Below, in pieces: positions 41,332 through 50,839 of a DNA stretch of 64,000 bases. The notes beneath the pieces are model-generated. The model had not been told where the DNA came from. It made no database searches and saw only the letters and a list, made by a program, of their open reading frames with translations. The position numbers and the translations under genes were made by a program. Numbering within the stretch: the stretch's first letter is position 1; each line of letters begins with the position of its first letter. The stretch covers positions 3,720,001 through 3,784,000 of the forward strand of contig NZ_CP108677.1 in NCBI RefSeq assembly GCF_035994945.1, read 5' to 3'. Origin of the DNA: Streptomyces sp. NBC_01216 (lineage in GTDB: Bacteria > Actinomycetota > Actinomycetes > Streptomycetales > Streptomycetaceae).

Positions 41332-43038
41332 TCAACGCCGCCGCACGTGCGGCTGCTGCTGCACGACGGTTGGCGTGCCTGTCGCGGGGCGGATCGGAGC
41401 GTTGGGGCGTCGTGTGGTGCTGCGGGCAATGGCTGCCTGAGCGAGGGGGCCCGGTGCGTGGCGTTGGCCGAGGCGGTGGATGCGCCAGGTCAGGGCGCGG
41501 GCGGGGTTGCGGGCGTCGTCGAGGGTGCGTTGGCCGAGGGCCTGGCCGAGGAGGGTGGTCGGGTTGTGGCCGGCCGTTTCGGCGTCGGCGAGGACGGTGG
41601 CGAGGGCGTCCCAGGTGGGGTCCTTCAGGATGCGGTCGGCGTGGTCGGGGGCGGCCTGCTGGAGGTGGCGGGCGTAGCGCTGCTTGGTCTGCATGCCGGG
41701 GGTGCGGCGGGCGAGGTCGTCCAGGACCGGGACGGCGACCTGGGCGTATGCGGTCTGGAGGTGGACGAGGGCCTGCTGGGCTGCTGCTTCCTGCTGGGCG
41801 TGTTGGTGGGTGCGGTGCCAGTGCTTCGCGAAGGCCACGGCGATGAGGGCGGCGTCCAGCAGCATCGCCAGCCCGGCGCCGTCGCGAGTCGCGGCGGGGG
41901 TGCGCAGGATCGTCTGGACGCTGCGGCGCAGGACGCGGGCGCTGTCGGCGTCGGCGGTGATGCGGGAGCGGGTGGCGCGCTCGAAGAGGGCGGCGGCCCG
42001 TTCGAGCTCGCTCCTCGCGGCGGCTGGTGCGGCGAGCGGGAGCAGGTCGAGGGCTCCGCCGAGGGCGACGAGCTGGCCTTGGGTGATGTGGTCGCTGCTG
42101 TGGGTGAGGTGGTGGGGGATGCGTTCGGTGGCGGCGGTGGCCGGGTGCCAGGGGTCGGCCTGCCGGGCGGTGACCGGTTCGGGGACGGTGTCGGTGAGAC
42201 GGTGGCGGATCTTGGGCAGGGAGAGATCGCCAGCGAGGGTGGAGCCGGAGAACCACACCGGTTCGCCGTGCTTGTTGAGGTCGCCAGGCAGGGCGACGCT
42301 GTAGCCGAGGACGTCGCCGGACGGTCCGGTCTTCGGACGAACGGTCACGCCGGTCGCCTCCAGCAGGGCGAAGAACTCGGTCTCGGTGGAGGCGGCTGCC
42401 ACGGCGCGGCGGACGCGCATGCGCAGGATCTCGCGGGTGGTGGTGTCCTGGCCCTGGCGCTTGGCCTTGAAGTGTTCCTTGCTGGTGGGGCGTTTGGCGG
42501 CGGTGCCGTCGCCGGGGTTGAGGCGGCGCAGGCCGAGGTCGGCTTCGATCTTGCGGGCTTCGCGCTGGACGGCGCGGATGTCGTGGTCGCGTCGGGGGCG
42601 GCGGCCGTCCTGTCGTACGAGGGTGGCGGCGATGTGGATGTGGTCGTCGGCGTGGCGTACGGCTACCCAGCGGCAGGCTTCCTCGTCGCCTTCGGGGGCG
42701 ATGCCGGCGGCGGCCACGATCCGGCGGGCGATGTCCGCCCACTGGGCGTCGGTCAGGATCGGATCCTCCGGGGCGGCACGCACGGGGCAGTGCCACACCG
42801 TGGTCGTCGGGGCCTTGTCGCCGAGCATCCTCACGGGCTGGTCGAGCTGTGCGGCGAGCTGGTCCTCGACGTCCCTGGGGTTGCGGCGGGGGCTGCGGCC
42901 GGGGTCGGGGGCGAAGCCGTTCCAGGACGCGACCAGGTGCGGGTCGGTGTGCTCGTTGGCGGTGCCCGGACCGTAGAGGTAGCCGATGAGGCGGCGGGTG
43001 GCGCGGGCGCCCTTGCCGAGGATGATCTTCGGTATCAC
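41332..43038 (-). CDS. MobA/VirD2-type relaxase
   Basis: 568 aa. N-terminal relaxase domain: MIPKIILGKGARATRRLIGY, WVAVRHADDHIHIAATLVRQ with the metal-binding HxH triad, and preceding KAPTTTVWHCPVRAAPED. The C-terminal ~300 residues are helical, Ala/Arg-rich. Nicks at oriT and leads the strand in transfer. MobC lies just upstream on the same strand with only 4 bp between. Element D can therefore probably be mobilised by a helper system, as no FtsK-like TraB is seen. Confidence 0.9.
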   Translation of the reverse strand: MIPKIILGKGARATRRLIGYLYGPGTANEHTDPHLVASWNGFAPDPGRSPRRNPRDVEDQLAAQLDQPVRMLGDKAPTTTVWHCPVRAAPEDPILTDAQWADIARRIVAAAGIAPEGDEEACRWVAVRHADDHIHIAATLVRQDGRRPRRDHDIRAVQREARKIEADLGLRRLNPGDGTAAKRPTSKEHFKAKRQGQDTTTREILRMRVRRAVAAASTETEFFALLEATGVTVRPKTGPSGDVLGYSVALPGDLNKHGEPVWFSGSTLAGDLSLPKIRHRLTDTVPEPVTARQADPWHPATAATERIPHHLTHSSDHITQGQLVALGGALDLLPLAAPAAARSELERAAALFERATRSRITADADSARVLRRSVQTILRTPAATRDGAGLAMLLDAALIAVAFAKHWHRTHQHAQQEAAAQQALVHLQTAYAQVAVPVLDDLARRTPGMQTKQRYARHLQQAAPDHADRILKDPTWDALATVLADAETAGHNPTTLLGQALGQRTLDDARNPARALTWRIHRLGQRHAPGPLAQAAIARSTTRRPNAPIRPATGTPTVVQQQPHVRRR

Positions 43039-43042
43039 GTGG

Positions 43043-43624
43043 TCACCGCCCCGAGATCACCTGGGCGACGGCCACGTCCACGTCGTCGACCGATGCCTCG
43101 ACCCGGCCCAGTAGCCGCGCCACGATGTCCTGCGCGGGCCAGGCGCCGTCCTTGTTGAGGTGCCAGGCGAGCTGGTTGAGGTTGTTGCCGATCAGCGCGA
43201 GCTGGCGATTGGCGGCCATCAGCGCCTTGACCATGGCTCGGTAGTCGGCGACCGCAGCGGTGGGGTCGTCGGAGCGGGCGGCGGCGAGCGAGGTCTCGGC
43301 GACGTAGCCGCCGACCGACATGCGGCTGAGGTGAGCGGCTGTCGCGAGGAGGGCGAACTCGTCGTGGCTGTAGCGGGGGTGGACGCGCTTCTCACGCAGC
43401 GTGGGTTCGCGAAGACGGCGGCGCGGCGCGGACGGCTGCGTGGCTTCTCCCCGAGTCGGCTTCCCCGGGCCGGCCGACACCGGCGCCCCCTCGGCGCCGG
43501 ACGCCTCCGCCTCCCCCGGGGCGGAGGCCGGGTAAGGACTCCTTACCCGACAACTTGCTGCGCTGTTGAGGCCGGTGACTATCTCCTGCTGGGTGGTGGG
43601 GAGTTCGTGGTTCGGGTCGTGCAT
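43043..43624 (-). CDS. MobC-like mobilisation protein
   Basis: 193 aa. Disordered Pro/Glu/Gly N-terminus (~90 residues), then LREKRVHPRYSHDEFALLATAA (ribbon-helix-helix-like), SVGGYVAETSLAAARSD, and ANRQLALIGNNLNQLAWHLN, the MobC/relaxosome signature. Binds oriT and helps the relaxase. Confidence 0.85.
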   Translation of the reverse strand: MHDPNHELPTTQQEIVTGLNSAASCRVRSPYPASAPGEAEASGAEGAPVSAGPGKPTRGEATQPSAPRRRLREPTLREKRVHPRYSHDEFALLATAAHLSRMSVGGYVAETSLAAARSDDPTAAVADYRAMVKALMAANRQLALIGNNLNQLAWHLNKDGAWPAQDIVARLLGRVEASVDDVDVAVAQVISGR

Positions 43625-43732
43625 GGGTCGGTTCTCCGCTGGGTGTTTGGTTGTGCGCGGTCTCCGGGTCCCTGTGCGTTCGGATGCACGGGGACCCGGG
43701 ATGCGGACGGAATGATGGGGGCGGTGCGAGGG

Positions 43733-44791
43733 TCAGGCGATGCCGACGGGGGCGGTGGCGCCGTCGTCGAGTGACCCGATGTCGGAGCTGTCGTACAGGG
43801 CGGGCTGGTCCTGGCCGGTCCGCTCGGCCTGCAGTCGGTCGCGCAGGATACGGGCGCGCTTCTGGCCGATCCGTAGTTCGGTCCGCAAGCGCTCGGCGGT
43901 CAGCTGGTCACCGGTCCAGTCGGCCGTCAGGAGTCGGGCCTTGTCGAGGACTTCGTCGTCGGTGAGGGTCCGGTCGACGGTCGACTTGGCAGCGGCGGGG
44001 ACCCGACCGGTCGCTCGACGCGGGGCAGCTCCGGTCGACTCCGCCGCTGTGACCGACCGGGGCGGTCGGGCGCCGGGTGCTGCGTCGACTCCCTCGGCCG
44101 GCCCCGTCACGGGCACTTCGGTGACCTTCATGGGGGTCGACTCGGTCAGCTGCTCGGGGATCGATCCGGGCCGGTCAGGCGTCGACTGAGGGGCCTGCTC
44201 GCCGACCGACTGGGCGGAGGCCGTTTCGGGGGAGTCGGCCGACTTGTGGTTGTGGTGCAGCACCTTGGCCACGAGGTCCGACCCGAAGTAGATCGACCCG
44301 ACCGGCAGTGAGGTTGCCAGCAGGACGAGGGCCCAGTTCGCGTAGTCCAAGTCGGTCAGTCGGCCCCACTGGATCGAGTCGGTGTGCAGGGCCGGTACGA
44401 GGCCGTGCACGTAGTTCAGCAGGAGGCTGGCGATCGTATAGGTCGCCAGGACCCGCAGAGCGAACTTCCGGTCGGCGTCGGTCAGCACAAGTGTGGCGAT
44501 CAGCGCGAGGGCCATCAGGCCGTCGACGACGATCGGGTAGAGGAAGGCGGCGGTGGAGTCGGCGCCGATGGCACGAGCCACGTCGGACAGCGCGTTCCAC
44601 GAGACCCGGAAGGCCATGAGGATGACGGCTACCAGGCCGATGACGAGGGCGATGCGTCCCGTGCGGTTCACACGACGACTCCCCGCGGGTGCGGGTGTTC
44701 GGCGCGCGTCGCCGGGATCGGCACGCCGCTTGAGGTCGTCGTTCTTGGTGCCGGAGGCGAACCGCGCGATACCGGCGCGGATGCTGCGCAT
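43733..44791 (-). CDS. DUF2637 membrane protein (SpdB-like spread protein)
   Basis: 352 aa from ATG 44791. Four TM segments in the first half (IALVIGLVAVILMAFRVSW, FLYPIVVDGLMALALIATLV, VLATYTIASLLLNYVHGL, YANWALVLLATSLPVGSIYF) define DUF2637, found in Streptomyces conjugative elements and linked to intramycelial spread. The soluble C-terminal half ends in an HTH-like region (LTAERLRTELRIGQKRARIL). Confidence 0.88.
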   Translation of the reverse strand: MRSIRAGIARFASGTKNDDLKRRADPGDARRTPAPAGSRRVNRTGRIALVIGLVAVILMAFRVSWNALSDVARAIGADSTAAFLYPIVVDGLMALALIATLVLTDADRKFALRVLATYTIASLLLNYVHGLVPALHTDSIQWGRLTDLDYANWALVLLATSLPVGSIYFGSDLVAKVLHHNHKSADSPETASAQSVGEQAPQSTPDRPGSIPEQLTESTPMKVTEVPVTGPAEGVDAAPGARPPRSVTAAESTGAAPRRATGRVPAAAKSTVDRTLTDDEVLDKARLLTADWTGDQLTAERLRTELRIGQKRARILRDRLQAERTGQDQPALYDSSDIGSLDDGATAPVGIA

Positions 44792-45015
44792 GGCTGCCGG
44801 GGCGCTCGGAGCAGGGAGGTGCAAGGTGGAGGGCTCCAGGGCTGGGTGTGGCCGTCGGCGTGGGCGGCCGTGAGCGGTGGGGACTCGTCCCACCCGTCCC
44901 GCCGCTGGTCAGGGCAGGTACGGGTGGGGCGGTGATGTCGAGTCGACTCGTTGCGGGTCGCTGACTCGTCCCCGCGCTGACCTGCGCGGGGACGAGTGGG
45001 ACGAGTCGGGGAGGG

Positions 45016-46227
45016 TCAGGCGCCGGGCTCGACGGGGAGCGTTGCGGCTGCCTCGGGCGGGCAGTAGCGGGTCCAGGCGTCGGTGAACTGGGCGCGGGTG
45101 AAGCCCTTGGCCTGGGTGCCGCCGGGGAAGCGGCGGTTGGCCGACTTGATGCCGTAGTCCTGGAGCAGGATCTGCAGGCCGCGCGGGGTGAGCCCGTGGG
45201 GGCTGTGCTCGGCCCAGGGCGCCTCGGGGTCGGCGTTGAGGATCTCCAGGAGGCGGCCGGTGCGGAGTGCGGGCTGGTCGCCCTCGGAGGTGAAGGCGCG
45301 GCGGATGTCGGCGAGGATGCGGATCTTGAACCCGCCGTCCTCGTCGCGCCCGGACTCGTAGTCGGTCATGGCCGAGCACGCGGTGCGGGCCAGGACGGGC
45401 CACTGCCCGCCTGCGAGGTCGGCGACGCTGATCAGCGGTGCCCAGGTGTCGGCGGCGCGGTCCTCGACCGGCATCTTCGGCTCCAGGGCGAGTGCCTTCT
45501 CGCGTACGGAGGCCAGCCAGGCCGCCAGCCGCGTGCGGAGCTCGCGGACTGCCAGGTCGTCGCGGCCGTAGCGCCAGAAGCTGACTTTCTCGGTCTCGGC
45601 TCGGCGGCGCATGCGGATGACGACCGACCGGTCCATGATCGTGTCGGGAAGGTCTCCGATTCCGGCGAGGGCGGCCATGGCGAAGGTGTCGAACTTGACC
45701 ACCTCGTGGTTGGGGCCGGTGACGCGCAGGGTGGGCCGGTTGCGCTGGTGGCCGGCGTTGAGCAGGCCGCGCATCTCCTCGTTCTTCTCCGCGACCTTCG
45801 GGCTGCCGAAGATGGTGTCGACCTCGTCGACGAGGAGCGTGGGCGGGTCTCCCTCGCCGATTGAGCGGAAGATCGCGGCGGCGGAGGCGTTGACCGTGAT
45901 CAGCGGTTCGTGGACCGCCTCGATCAGGACCTCAAGGAGCCGCGACTTCCCACACCGCTTGGCGGGACCGACCACCGCCAGGCGCGGCGCGTGCTGCCAC
46001 ACCGTCTGCAGGTGGGTCGCCGCCGCCCACAGCGTGGTCGCGGTCAGGGCCTCGTCGCTCGGCATCACGACGTAGCGCCGGATGGCAGCCCGGAGCAGGT
46101 CCAGGACCTCTTCGCCCTCGGGGTCTGTGGCGGGCGTGGGGGCGGTCGGCTGGCCGGGGACCGCCGCCGGCGGCCACTCGACGGGAAGCAATGGCGTGTT
46201 CGGGGTGGCTTCGTCCATACTGGACAT
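45016..46227 (-). CDS. DUF3631 ATPase (replication-type)
   Basis: 403 aa from ATG 46227 (GAGGAG upstream). Walker A AVVGPAKRCGKSRLLEVL, Walker B PPTLLVDEVDTIFG, sensor region LPDTIMDRSVVIRMRRR, then a DUF3631 C-terminal domain with GLTPRGLQILLQDYGIKSA. Typical replication or primase-helicase partner of actinobacterial integrative elements. No initiator of RepSA or Prim-Pol type is visible beside it. Confidence 0.87.
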   Translation of the reverse strand: MSSMDEATPNTPLLPVEWPPAAVPGQPTAPTPATDPEGEEVLDLLRAAIRRYVVMPSDEALTATTLWAAATHLQTVWQHAPRLAVVGPAKRCGKSRLLEVLIEAVHEPLITVNASAAAIFRSIGEGDPPTLLVDEVDTIFGSPKVAEKNEEMRGLLNAGHQRNRPTLRVTGPNHEVVKFDTFAMAALAGIGDLPDTIMDRSVVIRMRRRAETEKVSFWRYGRDDLAVRELRTRLAAWLASVREKALALEPKMPVEDRAADTWAPLISVADLAGGQWPVLARTACSAMTDYESGRDEDGGFKIRILADIRRAFTSEGDQPALRTGRLLEILNADPEAPWAEHSPHGLTPRGLQILLQDYGIKSANRRFPGGTQAKGFTRAQFTDAWTRYCPPEAAATLPVEPGA

Positions 46228-46420
46228 CGAGCTCCTCAATCTGCGGGCCACACGGGACGGCAATCCCGGCCTTGCAGCTAGTCGTTCAGGGATGGGCGGC
46301 GTGAGGTTTGCGCTTTGAGCCCCTCGGTGTCGCAAGCACTGGGGGGCTTTTTGCATGTCTGGCTAGGTGCTGGCGGTCTCCTGCGGATAGCAGCGGTCCA
46401 GCAGAACAACCATGCCATAC

Positions 46421-46435
46421 GCATAGCGGCTATGC
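46421..46435. promoter_or_regulatory. Palindrome GCATAGCGGCTATGC in the divergent gap
   Basis: GCATAGC and GCTATGC arms around one G, between the divergent DUF3631 and XRE genes. Probably the XRE regulator's operator. Confidence 0.55.
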
Positions 46436-46515
46436 AAGCGGCAGAAGATGATGTACTGTGGTACCTGTCCCTGCGGATTGCAGGAAGCTGCTGCGAAAGG
46501 AAGGAGGTGGGGCTG

Positions 46516-47010
46516 ATGTCCGAGGACGAGCACGACGAGGCGCCCGAGGGCGTGCTGCTCCAAGGCGAGGACAACGCCGCGCAGAGAATCAAGGCCGAGC
46601 GCGAGAAGCGGGGCTGGAGCACCACCACGCTGTCCGATCGCGTCAATGAGGCCGGGTACGAGATGAACCCGTCCGCGGTCTGGCGGATCGAGAACGGCAA
46701 GCGCCGCATCAACCTCGACGAGGCGATCGGCTTCGCCTCCGTCTTCGGTGTGTCCCTGTCCAACTTCGTCGGCCCGCCAGCCCTCGCCGCAGCCGGCCGT
46801 GCCATGGAGCTGATCGACGCCGTCGTGGCCGCCAACCTGGCTGCTCAGCGCGCTCAGCACGTGTACCGCCGGGCGACCGGCGAGCTGGTCGCCTACCTCG
46901 ACGAGCATCCGGACATCCGCGAGGAGGCCGACGTGATGGTCAGCAATGCCATCGCCGAGAACACCATGAAGATCAACCAGGAGGAGTTCGGACTGCCGCC
47001 CCAGCCGTAG
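46516..47010 (+). CDS. XRE-family regulator of element D
   Basis: 164 aa; ATG 46516 with AAGGAGGT upstream. HTH at ~25-75: AAQRIKAEREKRGWSTTTLS, AVWRIENGKRRINLDEAIG. The C-terminal helical region (ELIDAVVAANLAAQRAQHVY) is probably for dimerisation. Lies divergently from the replication/transfer genes and just before the excisionase and integrase genes, so a switch role is likely. Confidence 0.88.
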   Translation: MSEDEHDEAPEGVLLQGEDNAAQRIKAEREKRGWSTTTLSDRVNEAGYEMNPSAVWRIENGKRRINLDEAIGFASVFGVSLSNFVGPPALAAAGRAMELIDAVVAANLAAQRAQHVYRRATGELVAYLDEHPDIREEADVMVSNAIAENTMKINQEEFGLPPQP

Positions 47011-47140
47011 CTCGCTCCTCCGGCCGCCCTGGATCGCAAACCCCAGGACCCCGGCCAGCCACACGCCCATCCCATCCCTGAACGACACCGGCCCGGCCGG
47101 GGTTGCCGCCCCACCAGCCGAGGCCAGGAGAGGACCCCGC

Positions 47141-47413
47141 TTGCGCCACACGGCGATACCTCATGCCTCCGCCCAGCCCCGCCCGGCGAAGGAGGTGAAC
47201 AACAGCGACCGCCTGCTCACGGTCGACGAGGCCGCCGAACGCCTCGGCACCGGCGTCCGCTTCATTCGTCGGCTCATCCAGGAACGCCGGATCCGCTACG
47301 TGAAGCTCGGCAAGCACGTCCGCATCGCCGACAGCGTGTTGACCGCGTACGTCGAGGAGCGCACCGTCCCCTCCCTCCGCGAAGCGCGCTCCCGCTTCGG
47401 GAAGGCGGCCTGA
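47141..47413 (+). CDS. Excisionase-like HTH protein
   Basis: 90 aa from TTG 47141 (AGGAGAGG upstream; a GTG at 47195 has no spaced ribosome site). LLTVDEAAERLGTGVRFIRR, RIRYVKLGKHVRIADSVL is the MerR-like excisionase fold. Its stop overlaps the integrase ATG (TGATG), so the pair is translationally coupled. Confidence 0.88.
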   Translation: MRHTAIPHASAQPRPAKEVNNSDRLLTVDEAAERLGTGVRFIRRLIQERRIRYVKLGKHVRIADSVLTAYVEERTVPSLREARSRFGKAA

Positions 47414-48564
47414 TGGCGGGCCGCAAGCCGCAGCGGCGGCGCGAGTTCGGCAGCGTACGCCAGCTACCCTCGGGGCGTTGGCAGGCCCGCTACTGGGCGC
47501 CGGACGGGTCCCGACGTACCGCCCCGGAGACCTTCGAGACGAGGACCGATGCCCAGGACTGGCTGACCCTCACCAAGGCGGACATCCAGCGCAACGTCTG
47601 GGTGGACCCGGAAGTCGGAGCGGTCAACTTCGAGGAGTACGCCTTGAAGTGGGTGGCGGAGCGCGGCCTGTCCGCCACCACGGACGAGCTGTACCGCCGC
47701 CTCCTGCGGCTGCACCTCCTCCCCTTCTTCGGCGAGGTGGACCTCGACGAGATCACCCCGCCAGCCGTGCGGACCTGGCGGGCCGAGCGTTTGGCCGCTA
47801 CGGGGGCCACGACCGTCGCCAAGTCCTACCGCCTGCTCAAGGCGATCATGGAGACAGCGGCGGACGACGAGCTGATCAGGCGCAACCCCTGCCGGATCAG
47901 GGGCGCCGGCAGCGAGAAGGCGAAGGAGCGCACGACGGCCACCGTCGAGCAGGTCGACGCCCTCGCCGAGGCCCTCGGGATCCGCTGGCGGCTGATGGTG
48001 TACCTCGGTGCCTATGGCCCGATGCGCCCGGAGGAGCTGGCGGCCCTGCGCCGGGCCTCGGTCACCCTCGACCCGCTCGCCGTGCGGGTTACGGAGGCCG
48101 CTCCGGAACTGAATACCGGCCGCCGTGTCGAAGGCGACACCAAGTCCGCGGCCGGCGTGCGCACCATCCACCTGCCGGCCTTCCTTTACATCGAGGTCAA
48201 GCGGCACCTGGACTGGTTCGCGGAGAAGGAACCTGACGGGCTGCTGTTCGTCGGAGAGAAGGGAGCACCGTTCCGGCGGACCACCTTCGGCCGGAAGTGG
48301 GCGAAGGCCCGCGCCAAGGTCGGCCTGCCGAAGGACTTCCGCTTCTACGACCTCCGGCACACGGGCCACACCCTCTCCACCCAGTCCGGCGCCACGCTCA
48401 AGGACACGATGGTCCGCGCCGGCCAGTCCTCGGAGAAGGCCGCGATGATCTACCAGCACTCCGACGACGCCCGCCAGCAGGAGGTCGCTGGAGGCATCGA
48501 CGCCAAGGTCCGTGGCGCTCGACAGCGGGCGGCCGCCAAGCCGCCATTGACGCGCGAAGCCTGA
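47413..48564 (+). CDS. Tyrosine integrase of element D
   Basis: 383 aa. N-terminal arm-binding region REFGSVRQLPSGRWQARYW, core-binding SAM domain ~65-150, catalytic Arg in GPMRPEELAAL, FYDLRHTGHTLSTQSG, and Tyr in AAMIYQHSDDARQ. All active-site positions are filled. It is the only integrase in the att-bounded array with an excisionase partner, so it is the best candidate for recombination at tRNA-Gly. Unusually, 7 kb of cargo separates it from the tRNA-side att. Confidence 0.93.
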   Translation: MAGRKPQRRREFGSVRQLPSGRWQARYWAPDGSRRTAPETFETRTDAQDWLTLTKADIQRNVWVDPEVGAVNFEEYALKWVAERGLSATTDELYRRLLRLHLLPFFGEVDLDEITPPAVRTWRAERLAATGATTVAKSYRLLKAIMETAADDELIRRNPCRIRGAGSEKAKERTTATVEQVDALAEALGIRWRLMVYLGAYGPMRPEELAALRRASVTLDPLAVRVTEAAPELNTGRRVEGDTKSAAGVRTIHLPAFLYIEVKRHLDWFAEKEPDGLLFVGEKGAPFRRTTFGRKWAKARAKVGLPKDFRFYDLRHTGHTLSTQSGATLKDTMVRAGQSSEKAAMIYQHSDDARQQEVAGGIDAKVRGARQRAAAKPPLTREA

Positions 48565-48575
48565 GAAGGGTAGTG

Positions 48576-48600
48576 GGCGTGCGGCACTGAGTCGCACGCC
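48576..48600 (+). terminator. Hairpin after the integrase gene
   Basis: GGCGTGCG / CGCACGCC stem with 9-nt loop, 12 bp after the integrase stop; no T-run, as often in Streptomyces. Confidence 0.5.
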
Positions 48601-48748
48601 TACCAGGCCGCACGAGCTGGCGGTGGTGGCGGAAGTGGAGGTGACTTGCCGCCGAGAAATAGCAGATGTGCAAGAAAGTCGAGATCAACTAAAGTTTGTG
48701 CGGTAGCCTCCTCCAAGGAACGCAAGCTGTCGTGGATCGGAGTTGTGC

Positions 48749-49552
48749 GTGGACGCGAACGTCGATGGGCCGATGCCGGCCTGGGCCAGTGCTCGTTTTG
48801 GGGAAGACGTCGTCGGTCTTCGACTGGCGATCCAGATGGGGCTTCTCGACACCGAGTCGGCCATGCTCGAGTCGCATGTGGCCGGTCGGTCCAAGCACAA
48901 GTTCGCCGCGGGAGCGGCTCGCATGACCAATCAGTACGACCGGATCGCCGAGCATGTGCTCGACCTCGGTATCCCAGGCACTGAGCTGATCAAGCCGGGC
49001 ACCTTCTACGAACTCGCGTTGGTGCACAACACCCTCCTCTTCCCCTACCACGTGGAGTCGGTCGACGGCTTCGAGCCGGGTGACAAGTGGCCGAAGAAGC
49101 TGTCGCGCGTGATGCGGGAGCTGTTCGCGCTCACTGACGCGCCGAAGCCACGCTGGGTCGCCGATCCGCTGTTGAAGGTGGAAGGGGAGGAGCTGGTTCT
49201 CCGGCGATCCCTGGCCGATCTGGCTGAGCGGGACCCGCGCCCCGGCCTGGTCCTCATCCCGTACGAGATGAACATGAGTGGCCTGCAACGAGCCTGGTGG
49301 GGGCAGGCTAATCTCCTGGACGAGGCCGGAAACCTTCACTGGGTGACCGAGAAGTCTCTCCTCACGACCGGTGCTGAGAGCCGTCTCTATGCGGTGCCGG
49401 ACCAGCGTGCGGGGGATAACTTCGCCTCTGGTGATCTTCCCGAGGTGGCGCTGTCCACGCGCAGCGAGGCAGCCCGTGCCACGGGAACCCCGCCGCAGAC
49501 TGAGATCGAGTACGACACGTTCGTGAGCGCTGCTGAGGGCAATGAAGATTGA
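48749..49552 (+). CDS. Partner protein of the XRE-ImmA gene, unknown
   Basis: 267 aa from GTG 48749 (GGAG six bp upstream). Reads FGEDVVGLRLAIQMGLLDTE, HKFAAGAARMTNQYDRIAEH, GTFYELALVHNTLLFPYHVE and WVTEKSLLTTGAESRLYAVP. No family recognised, no TM segments. Overlaps the next gene by 11 bp, so the two are one functional unit. In XRE-ImmA pairs the partner is often a toxin or a cleaved target. Confidence 0.6.
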   Translation: MDANVDGPMPAWASARFGEDVVGLRLAIQMGLLDTESAMLESHVAGRSKHKFAAGAARMTNQYDRIAEHVLDLGIPGTELIKPGTFYELALVHNTLLFPYHVESVDGFEPGDKWPKKLSRVMRELFALTDAPKPRWVADPLLKVEGEELVLRRSLADLAERDPRPGLVLIPYEMNMSGLQRAWWGQANLLDEAGNLHWVTEKSLLTTGAESRLYAVPDQRAGDNFASGDLPEVALSTRSEAARATGTPPQTEIEYDTFVSAAEGNED

Positions 49553-50708
49553 GCAACCACTACTCCCAGGGACAAGCCTGGGCGGTACGTCGCCGAGAGC
49601 GGTCTGGGACGGCTTCCACGCGCCCCGACTGACACAGGCGCGGCGTCTCGCCGGGCTCACGAAGCGCGAGGTCGCAGACGGCATTGGTGTGTCTGCGGCC
49701 GCTGTGGGCCAGTACGAGGCGGGCACCAGCCGCCCTCGCCCTGAGCTGATTCCTCGGCTCGCTGAAGTGCTGGACGTGCCGATTCAGTTCTTCGTCGCTG
49801 GCCGGCCGATGGGCAAGGTCGATACCTCCATGGCGCACTTCCGGGCTCTGCGTTCCACTTCCGGGGCCCAGCGAGAGCGAGCCCTCGGCTTCGTCGAGCA
49901 GGTATGGGAACTCACTCATGCCCTTGAGAAGCGGGTGCAGCTTCCACCCGTGGACCTTCCAGGCTTCACAGGGGGCGAGGTGTACCCCGGGGTCGATCTA
50001 CCTGACGATCCGGTGGGCGCTGCACGAGCGCTACGGCGCCACTGGGGACTGGGCGATGGACCGGTGCGCCATCTGGCACGCCGGATGGAGTCACACGGCC
50101 TCATCGTGGTGGCACCTGTAGAGGCCGACGAGGCGGCATCCAAGGTCGACGCCTTCTCCAGTTCCGGCCTACTGCGTCCTGTCGTCGTGCTCACCCCCAA
50201 TCGCGCTGATGATGTCTACCGATATCGCTTCAGCGCGGCCCACGAGCTTGGGCACCTGGTCCTCCATGCAGGTGCCACCGGTGACAGCCGTCTGGAACGG
50301 GAGGCAGATGCTTTTGCCGCAGAGTTCCTCACCCCTCAGAAATCGATCCTCCCTCTGCTGTCGCGGCGGGTGGACCTGGCGCAGCTGGCTGGCCTGTCCC
50401 AGACCTGGGGCGTGTCAGTGAGTTCGCTCATTTACCGGTACCGGGAACTCGGGCTCGTCTCAGACGCGACGATCAGCCGCGCGTACCAGCGGCTCCGGGG
50501 CCTCAGCGGCCAGCCGGGCTTCGCCCCGGAATCGGTCCGCGGTTACCCCGGGGAACAGCCGGTGATGCTTCGCAAGGCATTCGAGCTGGCGGAACAGGAC
50601 ACTGGACTGACGATCCGCGCGCTTGCTGCGGAACTTGCTTGGAAGCCGGCGAGGGTGCGTGAGCTGCTGGGGATGCCCGACAGCCGCCCTGTGCTGAGAC
50701 TTGTCTGA
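49542..50708 (+). CDS. XRE HTH fused to ImmA/IrrE zinc peptidase
   Basis: 388 aa. HTH at ~25-85 (QARRLAGLTKREVADGIGVS, AAVGQYEAGTSRPRPELIPR), then an ImmA/IrrE (DUF955) domain with the zinc motif SAAHELGHLVLH (HExxH) and READAFAAEFLTP. Such proteins bind DNA and cleave a repressor or partner on a damage or phage signal. Located between integrase and tRNA att, the usual cargo position for defence genes. Confidence 0.92.
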   Translation: MKIEQPLLPGTSLGGTSPRAVWDGFHAPRLTQARRLAGLTKREVADGIGVSAAAVGQYEAGTSRPRPELIPRLAEVLDVPIQFFVAGRPMGKVDTSMAHFRALRSTSGAQRERALGFVEQVWELTHALEKRVQLPPVDLPGFTGGEVYPGVDLPDDPVGAARALRRHWGLGDGPVRHLARRMESHGLIVVAPVEADEAASKVDAFSSSGLLRPVVVLTPNRADDVYRYRFSAAHELGHLVLHAGATGDSRLEREADAFAAEFLTPQKSILPLLSRRVDLAQLAGLSQTWGVSVSSLIYRYRELGLVSDATISRAYQRLRGLSGQPGFAPESVRGYPGEQPVMLRKAFELAEQDTGLTIRALAAELAWKPARVRELLGMPDSRPVLRLV

Positions 50709-50839
50709 CGAGTGGCTGGGGGAAGGGACTTGCGCCGCTCCCCCAGCGACTGCCAATTCCATTGCCGATGGACGAGGGTCAGAAATCCATCAAGAGCCCG
50801 CATTCTCCAGGTACTTGATGACGTAAGGGGTCCCATCGC